Shown: positions 1 through 6,067, numbered from the stretch's first letter. The stretch is DNA of 9,196 nt from JAAYXU01 sp050942555 (GCA_050942555.1 JBMNNN010000075.1:1-9196), one strand, 5' to 3'. Notes: generated from the sequence alone by a model not told the origin. A program made the numbers and translations.

Positions 1-437
1 AGCAGCGCGATATCGCGGATAAGCTGCTCCCGGGCGTCCTCCAGCCGCGCGACAATCGCATCGATCTGGGCGCTGACTTTCTGGTAGCGGGCCAGGAACT
101 GTCGGACGTTCCGGTTCAGGCGGCTGAATAACCCCGCGATACCCTTTTGGGGAGCCGACAGTCGGTCGATGTTCATAGACTTTACCTGTACCATGAGATC
201 GCCCAGCGCCTCTCCGACATGGCCCGTATCCCTGGCGCGCACCTCGGATAGAACCGAATCGGCGAAGTCCGACAGTTCGGTCTGTGCCGATATGCCATAT
301 TCGAGTACCTGCTGCGAGTCGGCGATGTCGATGGTGGCTGCTATATCGAGTATTTCCTGTCCGGCCTCGGTGCCCGGCGCCGCCGACGCGATCGGATTGT
401 CCCTGTCGATTCGTTCAAGGCTGCGATGCTCACTCAT
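1..437 (-). CDS. TelA-family toxic anion resistance protein, N-terminal part (runs off the window)
   Basis: Reading leftward from the ATG at 437-435, the first 145 residues are visible and the gene continues past base 1. The stretch VLEYGISAQTELSDFADSVL followed by a segment with G-E-A-L-G-D-L, and later RYQKVSAQIDAIVARLEDAR, match the usual N-terminal half of TelA-family proteins (PF05816), which is mostly alpha-helical and predicted cytosolic. The family is linked to tellurite and other toxic-anion or cell-envelope stress; its biochemical activity is not settled. AAGGAG lies 7 nt before the ATG. The ATG sits inside the end of the upstream xpaC-like gene (8-base overlap), so the two are almost certainly co-transcribed and translationally coupled, the usual arrangement in Firmicutes. 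The identification is firm; the substrate and phenotype cannot be told from this sequence. Confidence 0.85.
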   Translation of the reverse strand, partial: MSEHRSLERIDRDNPIASAAPGTEAGQEILDIAATIDIADSQQVLEYGISAQTELSDFADSVLSEVRARDTGHVGEALGDLMVQVKSMNIDRLSAPQKGIAGLFSRLNRNVRQFLARYQKVSAQIDAIVARLEDAREQLIRDIAL

Positions 438-1059
438 GGTTCGACTCCTTTCCTGTCGCGGCCGCCGGGCTGACCGGCTGGTATCCCTGGGCCTTCAGCG
501 TTTTGTTGAGCACTTCCGTTTCGATATCCAGATGCAGCATATCGTTGCGGAAAAGTCGTCCGTTCTGATCGATAAATGCCTTGTGTATGGAGGCCATCGT
601 CGCGAGCGCCTTTTCCCTTGCGGCATGGGCCTCGTGCACGCCGGGCGGGGCTTTCTCGAGCCGGGCGTATCCTTCCGCGATGCGGCAGGCGCCCGCAAGC
701 GCGGTGCGCATAAATCGGTAGGCAGCCGACCGATCGCGTGGGTCGTCGGCTACCGTTTTGCGCATCTTTCTCTGCTCGTCGTCGATGTCCTTCATGAGCT
801 GCTTCATGCGCGGGTCCCGTATATTGTAGTAGTGGCGCAGTATGTTGGGGAGCTCCGTTGCCGACGCGCCGCCCGCGCCCGGCGCGGTCTTCTTTTTGTA
901 GTGGCGGTTCAGCAGTACGAGGAGGACGGCCGCGAGCGCGGCGATCGCGCCCACTGCGATGAGCAGCGCCAGCCACAGATGCCGGAACAGGTAAAGCAGG
1001 GCCGCGGCGGCAGCCAGCGCCAACAGTATGCCTGCGCCGCCCCAGTTTTTGGAGTCCAT
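430..1059 (-). CDS. XpaC-like membrane protein (5-bromo-4-chloroindolyl phosphate hydrolysis family)
   Basis: A 209-residue protein with two hydrophobic helices at about residues 8-25 and 29-50, a basic stop-transfer segment NRHYKKK at 51-57, and a soluble, helical, charged C-terminal part. Length, the two N-terminal membrane segments, the DIDDEQRKMRK region and the closing LDIETEVLNKTLKAQGY at 177-193 fit the XpaC family (PF10112). The family name comes from an observed effect on X-phosphate hydrolysis in Bacillus; the true role is unknown. The gene overlaps the downstream TelA-family gene by 8 bases, the standard xpaC-telA pairing, suggesting a membrane anchor working with a cytosolic partner (inference). 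GGAGG stands about 13 nt before the ATG and a sigma-A-like promoter lies at 1086-1114. The plus-strand reading frames over this region are shadows. Confidence 0.8.
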   Translation of the reverse strand: MDSKNWGGAGILLALAAAAALLYLFRHLWLALLIAVGAIAALAAVLLVLLNRHYKKKTAPGAGGASATELPNILRHYYNIRDPRMKQLMKDIDDEQRKMRKTVADDPRDRSAAYRFMRTALAGACRIAEGYARLEKAPPGVHEAHAAREKALATMASIHKAFIDQNGRLFRNDMLHLDIETEVLNKTLKAQGYQPVSPAAATGKESNHE

Positions 1060-1085
1060 GGAAGCACCCCCTCCGGTACCTCATT

Positions 1086-1114
1086 ATTATAAGCGCTTTG
1101 GGAGAAAAGAGCAA
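1086..1114 (-). promoter_or_regulatory. Sigma-A-like promoter for xpaC-telA
   Basis: Minus-strand -10 box TATAAT at 1091-1086 and -35 box TTGCTC at 1114-1109, separated by 17 nt. The -10 is perfect; the -35 keeps the TTG. It lies 27 bases upstream of the xpaC-like start and is the only good candidate there. Confidence 0.55.
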
Positions 1115-1149
1115 AGGAAATTCATCGTTTGCGCGATTCCAGCGATGCG

Positions 1150-1174
1150 ATTTGTTATTTTACGGTGAACAAAT
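1150..1174. promoter_or_regulatory. Inverted repeat in the divergent promoter region, possible operator
   Basis: ATTTGTT at 1150-1156 and AACAAAT at 1168-1174 are perfect reverse complements separated by 11 nt. A second, overlapping AACA-N5-TGTT lies at 1168-1180. The repeat is about 35 bases upstream of the xpaC -35 and about 30 bases upstream of the esterase -35, so it could bind a regulator acting on either promoter. No regulator gene is present in the window, and AT-rich inverted repeats of this size also arise by chance. Confidence 0.3.
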
Positions 1175-1203
1175 ACTGTTGCCCTGCCTGGCACGAATTA
1201 GGC

Positions 1204-1231
1204 TTTACCGTCCGGCAATATATGATATAAT
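1204..1231 (+). promoter_or_regulatory. Extended -10 promoter for the CE7 esterase gene
   Basis: TATAAT at 1226-1231 is preceded by TG at 1223-1224, giving an extended -10 (TGATATAAT). A weak -35, TTTACC, lies at 1204-1209 with a 16-nt spacer. The expected start of transcription is near 1238, leaving a leader of about 30 nt before the ATG at 1271. Confidence 0.6.
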
Positions 1232-1270
1232 ACATCAGACAATATACAAATATTTAGGGAGGAGTCCGCC

Positions 1271-2230
1271 ATGCCGATTATCGATATGCCGCTTGAAAAG
1301 CTCAGGGTCTACCAGGGCGTCAACCCCTGCCCGGAGGATATCGACGCGTTTTGGGACGCTTCGCTGACCGAAATGCGCGCGCTGGATCCCCAGGTGACGC
1401 TGAAGTCGGCGGAGTTTACCGCTCCGTTTGCCGAGTGCTTCGACCTCACGTTCACGGGCGTCGGAGGAGCGCGGGTATACGCGAAGTATCTTCGCCCGAA
1501 GGGCGACGCGGGCCCCCATCCGGCGGTCCTGCAGTTCCATGGATATTCGGGCAGCAGCGGCGACTGGGTCAGCAAGCTGCCTTATGTGGCGGCCGGATTC
1601 TCTGTGGCGGCGCTCGACTGCCGCGGGCAGGGGGGGCTGAGTGAGGACACCGGCGGCGTGACCGGCAACACGCTGCGGGGCCATATTATCCGCGGTCTTC
1701 TCGATGGCCCCGAGAAGCTGCTGTTCCGCAGCATATTCCTCGACTGCGCCCAGCTCGCGGGCATCGTCATGGCCATGCCCGAGGTGGACGAAAACCGCGT
1801 GGGCGCGATGGGCGGAAGCCAGGGCGGCGGTCTGACGCTGGCCTGCGCGAGCCTCGAGCCCCGCATCAAGCGGGCGGCTCCCATTTACCCGTTCCTTTCC
1901 GACTACAAGAGGGTATGGGACATGGATCTCGACAAGAACGCCTACGAAGAGCTGCGCAGGTGGTTCCGGGACTTCGATCCGCTGCACAAGCGGGAGGAAG
2001 AGATCTTTACAAAGTTGGGCTATATCGACGTACAGCACCTGGTGCGGCGCATCGGCGCGCAGGTTCTCATGTTCACGGGACTCATGGACGAAATCTGTCC
2101 GCCCTCGACGCAGTTTGCGGCATATAATAAGATCGCGTCTCCCAAGCAGATGGTTATCTATCCCGACTTTGGACACGAGACGCTGCCCGGATCGGGCGAC
2201 CGGATATTTCGCTTCATGATGGGTCTGTAA
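1271..2230 (+). CDS. CE7 family acetyl esterase / cephalosporin-C deacetylase (AXE1-like)
   Basis: A 319-residue alpha/beta-hydrolase of normal length for carbohydrate esterase family 7, with the family signatures in order: RGQGG at 118-122, the nucleophile elbow GGSQGG at 181-186 with catalytic Ser183, Asp273 in the LMDEICPPS motif, and His302 in GHE at 301-303. Spacing of the triad matches characterised members. CE7 enzymes remove acetyl groups from xylo-oligosaccharides, other small acetylated sugars and cephalosporin C, usually as cytoplasmic hexamers. There is no signal peptide, which agrees with action on imported oligosaccharides. AGGGAGG ends 8 nt before the ATG. The gene is alone: its own promoter is at 1204-1231 and its own terminator at 2259-2294. 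No glycosidase or sugar transporter accompanies it, so the natural substrate is open. Confidence 0.92.
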   Translation: MPIIDMPLEKLRVYQGVNPCPEDIDAFWDASLTEMRALDPQVTLKSAEFTAPFAECFDLTFTGVGGARVYAKYLRPKGDAGPHPAVLQFHGYSGSSGDWVSKLPYVAAGFSVAALDCRGQGGLSEDTGGVTGNTLRGHIIRGLLDGPEKLLFRSIFLDCAQLAGIVMAMPEVDENRVGAMGGSQGGGLTLACASLEPRIKRAAPIYPFLSDYKRVWDMDLDKNAYEELRRWFRDFDPLHKREEEIFTKLGYIDVQHLVRRIGAQVLMFTGLMDEICPPSTQFAAYNKIASPKQMVIYPDFGHETLPGSGDRIFRFMMGL

Positions 2231-2234
2231 ATCT

Positions 2235-2303
2235 GTCGGCAGAATACAACGCAGAAAGCGCCGTCCGTGGCTCCCTGTCGCGGACGGCGTTTTTGCTGCC
2301 GAC
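2235..2303. repeat. Outer inverted repeat flanking the terminator
   Basis: GTCGGCAG at 2235-2242 and CTGCCGAC at 2296-2303 are perfect 8-bp reverse complements that enclose the terminator hairpin. In RNA they could close a larger stem around it. Whether this is functional or accidental in GC-rich DNA cannot be judged here. Confidence 0.5.
2255..2294 (+). terminator. Rho-independent terminator of the esterase gene
   Basis: CGCCGTCCG at 2259-2267 pairs perfectly with CGGACGGCG at 2281-2289, followed by TTTTT (2290-2294). The A-run at 2255-2257 can pair with the T-run, as in bidirectional terminators. It starts 25 bases after the esterase stop codon. Confidence 0.9.
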
Positions 2304-2312
2304 CGCGCCTAT

Positions 2313-2341
2313 CACCTGCGGGCCCAATTACTCATATGCTG
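2313..2341 (+). promoter_or_regulatory. Candidate sigma-K-like (mother-cell) promoter before the LysM coat gene
   Basis: CACC at 2313-2316, a 16-nt spacer, then CATATGCTG at 2333-2341. This resembles the Bacillus sigma-K pattern (ACC/ACA at -35, CATAnnnTA at -10), with one mismatch at the last -10 base. No sigma-A-like promoter is visible between the upstream terminator and the gene, and the gene content (spore coat) agrees with mother-cell control. The motif is short, so this remains a candidate. Confidence 0.35.
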
Positions 2342-2384
2342 TAACAGAAAGCGCCGCAAAGAGCGTTCCAGGGAGGATAATTGT

Positions 2385-3260
2385 ATGGATATGAGATATT
2401 TTGGCGGCCAGTTTCCCTGCATGGAGCCGGGTGCGGCTCCGGGGATGGGGCAGTTTCCGGGTTATGGCCCCGGCTATGGCGCGCCTTCTCCGGGCTACGC
2501 GATGGGCCCCGGCTTTGGCATGGGGTATGGGTATCAAATCGGGCCGCCCATCAATCTGGGATTGGGTCCCGGAGAAACGGGTCCCGACGTTGTGATGTGT
2601 CCCGCGGGCACGACAGCCTACCGGGCCGCGATGGGCGATACGGTCAGTAGCGTCGCGCGGATGATGGGCGTATCGGTTCAGGACATTCTTGCGATGAATC
2701 CCGGCCTGCAGGATGGATCGCTTGTTCCGGGTCAGACCATCTGCGTACCCAGGGGCATGCCCTGCGACGGCAAGACGCATATCATTTCAGCGGGCGAAAC
2801 GCTGGAACATATCGCGCACCACTACGGAATCAGCATGGACGATTTGCTGCGCGCCAATCCCATGCTTAATCCGGGCAATTACCGGGCGGGAGACCGCGTG
2901 TGTATTCCGCACAGGAAGGAAACCGACGGCGAGTATGCGTGCATGATGTATACGGTCGAGCATGGCGATACGCTTTGCGGCATATGTATCAAGTGCAATA
3001 CGTCGGTGGACGTGCTCCGGTACGGAAACCCGGGCATTAACCTGCGGCAGCTGGTACCCGGGACGCGCCTGCGCATCTGTCCGACACCCTGCGAATCCTC
3101 CTGCAAGCCGGTACGCAAACATGTGATTCCGCGGGGAATGGATCTGGTGTCGTGCTCGCGCGCGCTGGGCGTGAGCATGGACGCGCTGCTGATGGCCAAC
3201 CCGAGCCTGCCGCCCTGCCGGTTCACGGGAGGAACGGCGATCTGCCTGCCCGACTCATGA
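2385..3260 (+). CDS. Tandem LysM protein, probable spore coat protein
   Basis: A 291-residue protein without a signal peptide. Residues 7-60 are rich in Gly, Pro, Tyr and Met (PGYGPGYGAPSPGYAMGPG), a low-complexity head like those of coat proteins. Four LysM repeats follow at about 76-122, 131-175, 187-232 and 244-289; repeats 1-3 are typical (GDT or GET, a helix, then NP), the fourth is more divergent. LysM modules bind N-acetylglucosamine glycans such as peptidoglycan; in sporulating Firmicutes, LysM proteins such as SafA link coat to cortex. The protein has 15 cysteines, one just before the closing Pro of every repeat (C120, C173, C232, C287), which would suit disulfide cross-linking in a coat. 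GGGAGG stands 8 nt before the ATG at 2385, favouring it over the ATG at 2391. Adjacency to the SipL-like gene supports a coat role (inference). It is not clearly orthologous to a named coat protein. Confidence 0.8.
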   Translation: MDMRYFGGQFPCMEPGAAPGMGQFPGYGPGYGAPSPGYAMGPGFGMGYGYQIGPPINLGLGPGETGPDVVMCPAGTTAYRAAMGDTVSSVARMMGVSVQDILAMNPGLQDGSLVPGQTICVPRGMPCDGKTHIISAGETLEHIAHHYGISMDDLLRANPMLNPGNYRAGDRVCIPHRKETDGEYACMMYTVEHGDTLCGICIKCNTSVDVLRYGNPGINLRQLVPGTRLRICPTPCESSCKPVRKHVIPRGMDLVSCSRALGVSMDALLMANPSLPPCRFTGGTAICLPDS

Positions 3261-3334
3261 GGATGCCCGCGTCGGCCGCGTCATCGGCTATGGAGGCCGC
3301 CGCGTAAAAGCGCGTAGCGGGATTATTTCTCAAA

Positions 3335-3344
3335 CATACATACT
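3335..3344 (+). promoter_or_regulatory. Weak sigma-E-like -10 element before the SipL-like gene
   Basis: CATACATACT at 3335-3344 resembles the sigma-E -10 core CATACA. No convincing -35 lies 14-18 nt upstream, so the call is weak. No terminator is visible between 3261 and 3404, so read-through from the LysM gene is equally possible. Confidence 0.2.
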
Positions 3345-3404
3345 TGCAACCTCTCCACAATAGGATAGTAGCAGTGATATCCGAGAGCGGGGGAGGGAAC
3401 ATCG

Positions 3405-4931
3405 ATGGATGTTGTGAGGGAGCGGATCCCTATCGAATCGCCGGTTGCCGATCTGGTTTCCGCGGCGGTTGCGCAGGTGGATGTGCCGGTTCCGGAGGGG
3501 ACCAGCGTGGATCGGGTCCTGTGCTGCCCCGCGCGGCTCATGAACGTATCGGCCGAAGCGACCTCGGGCGCGGTGGCGATCTCCGGGACGGTGGAGCTGG
3601 GCGTGCTGTACCTTGATGAGGTGGGGGAGGTCGCCGCGCTGACGGCGCAGTGCCCTTTCAAGCATAGCCTGGTGGACTCGACAGTGGAGCCGGGCATGAT
3701 CGTGGACACGCGCTGCTCGGTCGCTCCGGCTACTGTCACGGTAAGTCCCGGCAGCCTGCGGATGGAGTCGGTCGTGGAGATGGAGGCATCGGTCTTCAGC
3801 GCCGGGGAGATGATGTGCGTGACGGGCCTGACAAGCAGCGAGGCCGCAAGCAGGACGAGTCCGGTGAGCTGGAGCCGCCGTGCGGGCCAGGGAGCGGCTT
3901 CGGTTACGCTGCGGGAGGACGTGGAACTGCCGCCGGGGCTGCCCGACATCGGCGCGATTCTCTGGCCGACCGCGCGTGCGGTCGTGGACAGCGTCGCGCC
4001 GCGCCAGGCCGAGGCGCAGGTGTCGGGCACGCTGATGCTGAACGTGCTGTACCGCGCGCAGGACGGGGCGGTGCCGGTACAGATGGTGGACTTTGAGATA
4101 CCGTTCAGCGCGCCGGTATCGGTTCCGGGCCTGCGGGAAGACTTTGCGGCGGTCGTGAGCGTGATGTCCGCCGATCTGCTGCTTCGTCCCTGCGAGGATA
4201 TCGCGGGCAACATGAGGGTACTGTCGGTGGAGACTCCGCTATCCATGCGGGTTACCGGCTGGGAGCAGGGGACACGGATGGTTGTGGCCGACGCCTACGG
4301 ACTAAGCGGCGAGCTTATACTCAGCCGCGAGGCGGCCGACGGGTGCACAGCGCCCCACGAATATACCGCGCAGGCTGTGGTCAGCGGAAACTGGGCGCCC
4401 GAACAGATGCTGCCGCTGGGAATGCGGGTCGTATGCAGCGCCGTCGAGCCGGTGGTGGATATCGCCGAGCCGTCGGCCGAAAGCCTGATGGTCAGCGGCC
4501 GGCTCAGAAGCCGCGTATTCTATATCGACGGCGAGACCGACGAACTGTGCTGCGCCCAGGGGGAATCGCCCTTCGAATGCAGGCTGGATCTGTCGGGCCT
4601 GACCGACGCGATGCGCGTCATGGTGTGGGCTGACTGCAGCCATTCGTCGGTGAACCGCAGCGGCGAGGGCTTTGCCGTACAGGCCGGACTTTCGCTGCGC
4701 GTGCTGGCCCGGTCGATCACAACGGTAGATATAATCACGCAGGCCGAAATGGGAGAGCAGTGGGATCCCGAATCCATGGCCCCGCTCCTTCTGGTGGTGG
4801 CCGGACCCGGAGACACCGTGTGGTCGCTGGCCCGGGAGTGCTGCGTGACGGTGGAGACGCTGCTTGAGGCCAACCCGCAGCTCGCCGACCGTGAAGTGCA
4901 AAGCGGCGATCGGATTATTATTGTGCGGTAG
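3405..4931 (+). CDS. sipL: SipL-like spore coat morphogenetic protein (SPOCS/DUF3794 repeats plus LysM)
   Basis: A 508-residue protein with three beta-rich SPOCS (DUF3794) repeats at about residues 25-105, 178-260 and 330-415. Each carries the V-S/A-x-x-S-G-T/R-(L/V) then (V/L)-L/F-Y-x-D type core, for example ISGTVELGVLYLDE at 59-72, VSGTLMLNVLYRAQD at 206-220 and VSGRLRSRVFYIDG at 363-376. A single LysM domain closes the protein at about 460-508 (GPGDTVWSLARECCVTVETL, then EANPQL and GDRIIIV). This order and length match SipL of Clostridioides difficile, a mother-cell protein whose LysM binds the coat base-layer ATPase SpoIVA and which is needed for coat encasement. No signal peptide is present, as expected. 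GGGAGGG ends 7 nt before the ATG. It follows the LysM coat gene by 144 nt on the same strand. Family membership is firm; strict orthology to SipL is likely but untested. Confidence 0.85.
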   Translation: MDVVRERIPIESPVADLVSAAVAQVDVPVPEGTSVDRVLCCPARLMNVSAEATSGAVAISGTVELGVLYLDEVGEVAALTAQCPFKHSLVDSTVEPGMIVDTRCSVAPATVTVSPGSLRMESVVEMEASVFSAGEMMCVTGLTSSEAASRTSPVSWSRRAGQGAASVTLREDVELPPGLPDIGAILWPTARAVVDSVAPRQAEAQVSGTLMLNVLYRAQDGAVPVQMVDFEIPFSAPVSVPGLREDFAAVVSVMSADLLLRPCEDIAGNMRVLSVETPLSMRVTGWEQGTRMVVADAYGLSGELILSREAADGCTAPHEYTAQAVVSGNWAPEQMLPLGMRVVCSAVEPVVDIAEPSAESLMVSGRLRSRVFYIDGETDELCCAQGESPFECRLDLSGLTDAMRVMVWADCSHSSVNRSGEGFAVQAGLSLRVLARSITTVDIITQAEMGEQWDPESMAPLLLVVAGPGDTVWSLARECCVTVETLLEANPQLADREVQSGDRIIIVR

Positions 4932-4967
4932 AGGGGAAGCCGCGGCAATCCGGGCAGGCGGAGTCCG

Positions 4968-5726
4968 TCAGAAGAATCGGCTTAAATCGGAAAACCATTT
5001 CATGTGGCCGGGATCGATGCGATCCCGGCCGTATTCGTCGAGAAACGCGTCCACGAACCGTTCCTCGCCGAAATTGTGGCGCAGGCTCCAGCAGCACCGC
5101 GACAGGTCCAGATGGCGGTTGCCCGCTCCGGCGTCGCCCAGATCGAGGATGCCTGTAAGCTCCCCGTTTTCAAAGAGCACGTTGGGAAGACAGAAATCCC
5201 CGTGGCAGAATACCGGTTCGTCGGGCGGCTGCGCGTCGGCAAGCTCCCGGTGCAGGCTCAGCGCGGAGCTGGCTTCCGGATCGGACGCCGACGGGCTGAT
5301 CCGCGTGCGTGCGTATTCGAGCAGCGCCGGAGCGCTGTTGTCGAGCGGGCAGTCGGCGCAGCCCAGCTGGTGCAGCCGCAAAAGGGCGCGCGCCAACAGC
5401 CGGGCCATGCGCTCGGGCTGGCGTGCGTTTTCGCCAAAGCATGCCCCCTGGCCGGGAAGCGCTGTCGTCAGCAGATACAGGTTTCCGCCCGCCTCCCCAA
5501 AGTAGAGCACCTCAGGCGCGGGGAAGCGGCCGCGCAGCCATATGCAGGCGGCTGCTTCGCGGTCCAGCCCGCGTGGCCGGGGAATATCAATTTTTAGAAA
5601 ACAGTCGGGAAAGACCGCGGCGTCGGTGACGCGGTACACCCTGGCCGGGGAACAGCCCTCGGCGATGGGCGCAAAGCGTCCGCCCCGCAGCATGGGGGAG
5701 AGTGTTTCGGGCAGGAATGAGAGCAT
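4968..5726 (-). CDS. APH(3')-type aminoglycoside phosphotransferase homologue
   Basis: A 252-residue kinase-fold protein. Numbering from the chosen start: nucleotide-binding Lys45 (FLKID) with Glu57 in the REAAACIWL helix, the catalytic loop CHGDFCLPNVLF with His175, Asp177 and Asn182, and the metal-binding Asp195 in ILDLGDAGAGNRHLDL. The C-terminus ends in two Phe, as APH(3') enzymes end in an aromatic carboxylate that helps hold the drug. APH(3') enzymes phosphorylate the 3'-hydroxyl of kanamycin- and neomycin-type drugs. The motif after Asp195 carries Asp where IIIa-type enzymes have Arg, so drug specificity is uncertain. I chose the ATG at 5726 because GGAGGAGG lies just before it; the upstream ATG at 5765 has none. 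No mobile element flanks the gene and its composition matches its neighbours, which points to a resident chromosomal gene. It converges on the SipL-like gene with a 36-bp gap. Confidence 0.82.
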   Translation of the reverse strand: MLSFLPETLSPMLRGGRFAPIAEGCSPARVYRVTDAAVFPDCFLKIDIPRPRGLDREAAACIWLRGRFPAPEVLYFGEAGGNLYLLTTALPGQGACFGENARQPERMARLLARALLRLHQLGCADCPLDNSAPALLEYARTRISPSASDPEASSALSLHRELADAQPPDEPVFCHGDFCLPNVLFENGELTGILDLGDAGAGNRHLDLSRCCWSLRHNFGEERFVDAFLDEYGRDRIDPGHMKWFSDLSRFF

Positions 5727-5773
5727 GACGGCCTCCTCCGACTGGATTTGGTGTGAACAACACATCTATTCGT

Positions 5774-5779
5774 AGTATA
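5774..5779 (-). promoter_or_regulatory. Possible -10 box for the aph-like gene
   Basis: TATACT on the minus strand, 47 bases upstream of the chosen ATG. A 17-nt spacer leads to an AT-rich but non-consensus -35, so this is tentative. Confidence 0.3.
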
Positions 5780-5806
5780 AGCATATTTGTCGGAATTTAA
5801 AATAAG

Positions 5807-5822
5807 GCGCGAAAATGCGCGC
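5807..5822 (-). terminator. Terminator-like hairpin on the minus strand upstream of aph
   Basis: GCGCG at 5807-5811 pairs with CGCGC at 5818-5822 around a 6-nt loop. Read on the minus strand it is followed by CTTATTTTAAATT, a broken U-tract. It could stop a minus-strand transcript entering from the tyrS side, or act as an attenuator if an aph promoter lies further upstream. The stem is only 5 bp and the U-run is imperfect. Confidence 0.3.
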
Positions 5823-5934
5823 AGATGAGGCATGGCCGGAGCGGAAGGCGTGTTTTAAGTGCGGGGCGAATGCAGAATTAATGTAGGTATGGTTCCGCTT
5901 TGCGTATCCGATCGTACCCGCTCGACCTCCGAGC

Positions 5935-5967
5935 TTTGGCCGCTTTCGCGACCGAAAGTGGCGCAAA
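5935..5967. repeat. Long imperfect hairpin followed by an A-run
   Basis: GCCGCTTTCG at 5939-5948 pairs with CGAAAGTGGC at 5953-5962 through ten pairs with one G-T wobble, around the loop CGAC. The stem extends as TTTG (5935-5938) with CAAA (5964-5967) past one bulged G, giving about 14 pairs. Seven A follow on the plus strand, the wrong base for a plus-strand terminator; on the minus strand the T-run precedes the stem, so it is not a terminator there either. Its role is unknown. Confidence 0.6.
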
Positions 5968-6005
5968 AAAATTGATAATGTCGCCTTAAACGAACCCCCC
6001 GGTCA

Positions 6006-6033
6006 TTGACGCCGAACCCGAAAAGTGTATAAT
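6006..6033 (+). promoter_or_regulatory. Sigma-A-like promoter for the tyrS operon
   Basis: TTGACG at 6006-6011, a 16-nt spacer, and a perfect TATAAT at 6028-6033. Transcription is expected to start near 6040, giving a leader of about 80 nt before the tyrS ATG at 6123. Confidence 0.8.
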
Positions 6034-6067
6034 ATACAGAACGCAGTGCGGCCCGGTCTGCGGTTCC

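Noticed and set aside
169..1092. A 307-codon plus-strand frame over xpaC and telA
   Set aside because: The minus strand encodes two recognisable family proteins with ribosome binding sites and a promoter; the plus frame has low-complexity, unrecognisable sequence.
3323..4246. A long minus-strand frame opposite the SipL-like gene
   Set aside because: Ser/Thr-rich shadow translation with no family resemblance; the plus strand has clear SPOCS and LysM domains.
4932..4967. A terminator between the convergent SipL-like and aph-like genes
   Set aside because: Only very short stems and no T-run on either strand were found in the 36-bp gap.
5766..5966. A 66-codon minus-strand frame in the aph-tyrS gap
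   Set aside because: No ribosome binding site, an Arg/His-rich composition typical of shadow translation, and it overlaps the hairpins. It is kept only as part of the intergenic description.
5935..5967. Hairpin read as a rho-independent terminator
   Set aside because: On the plus strand it is followed by A rather than T; on the minus strand the T-run comes before the stem.
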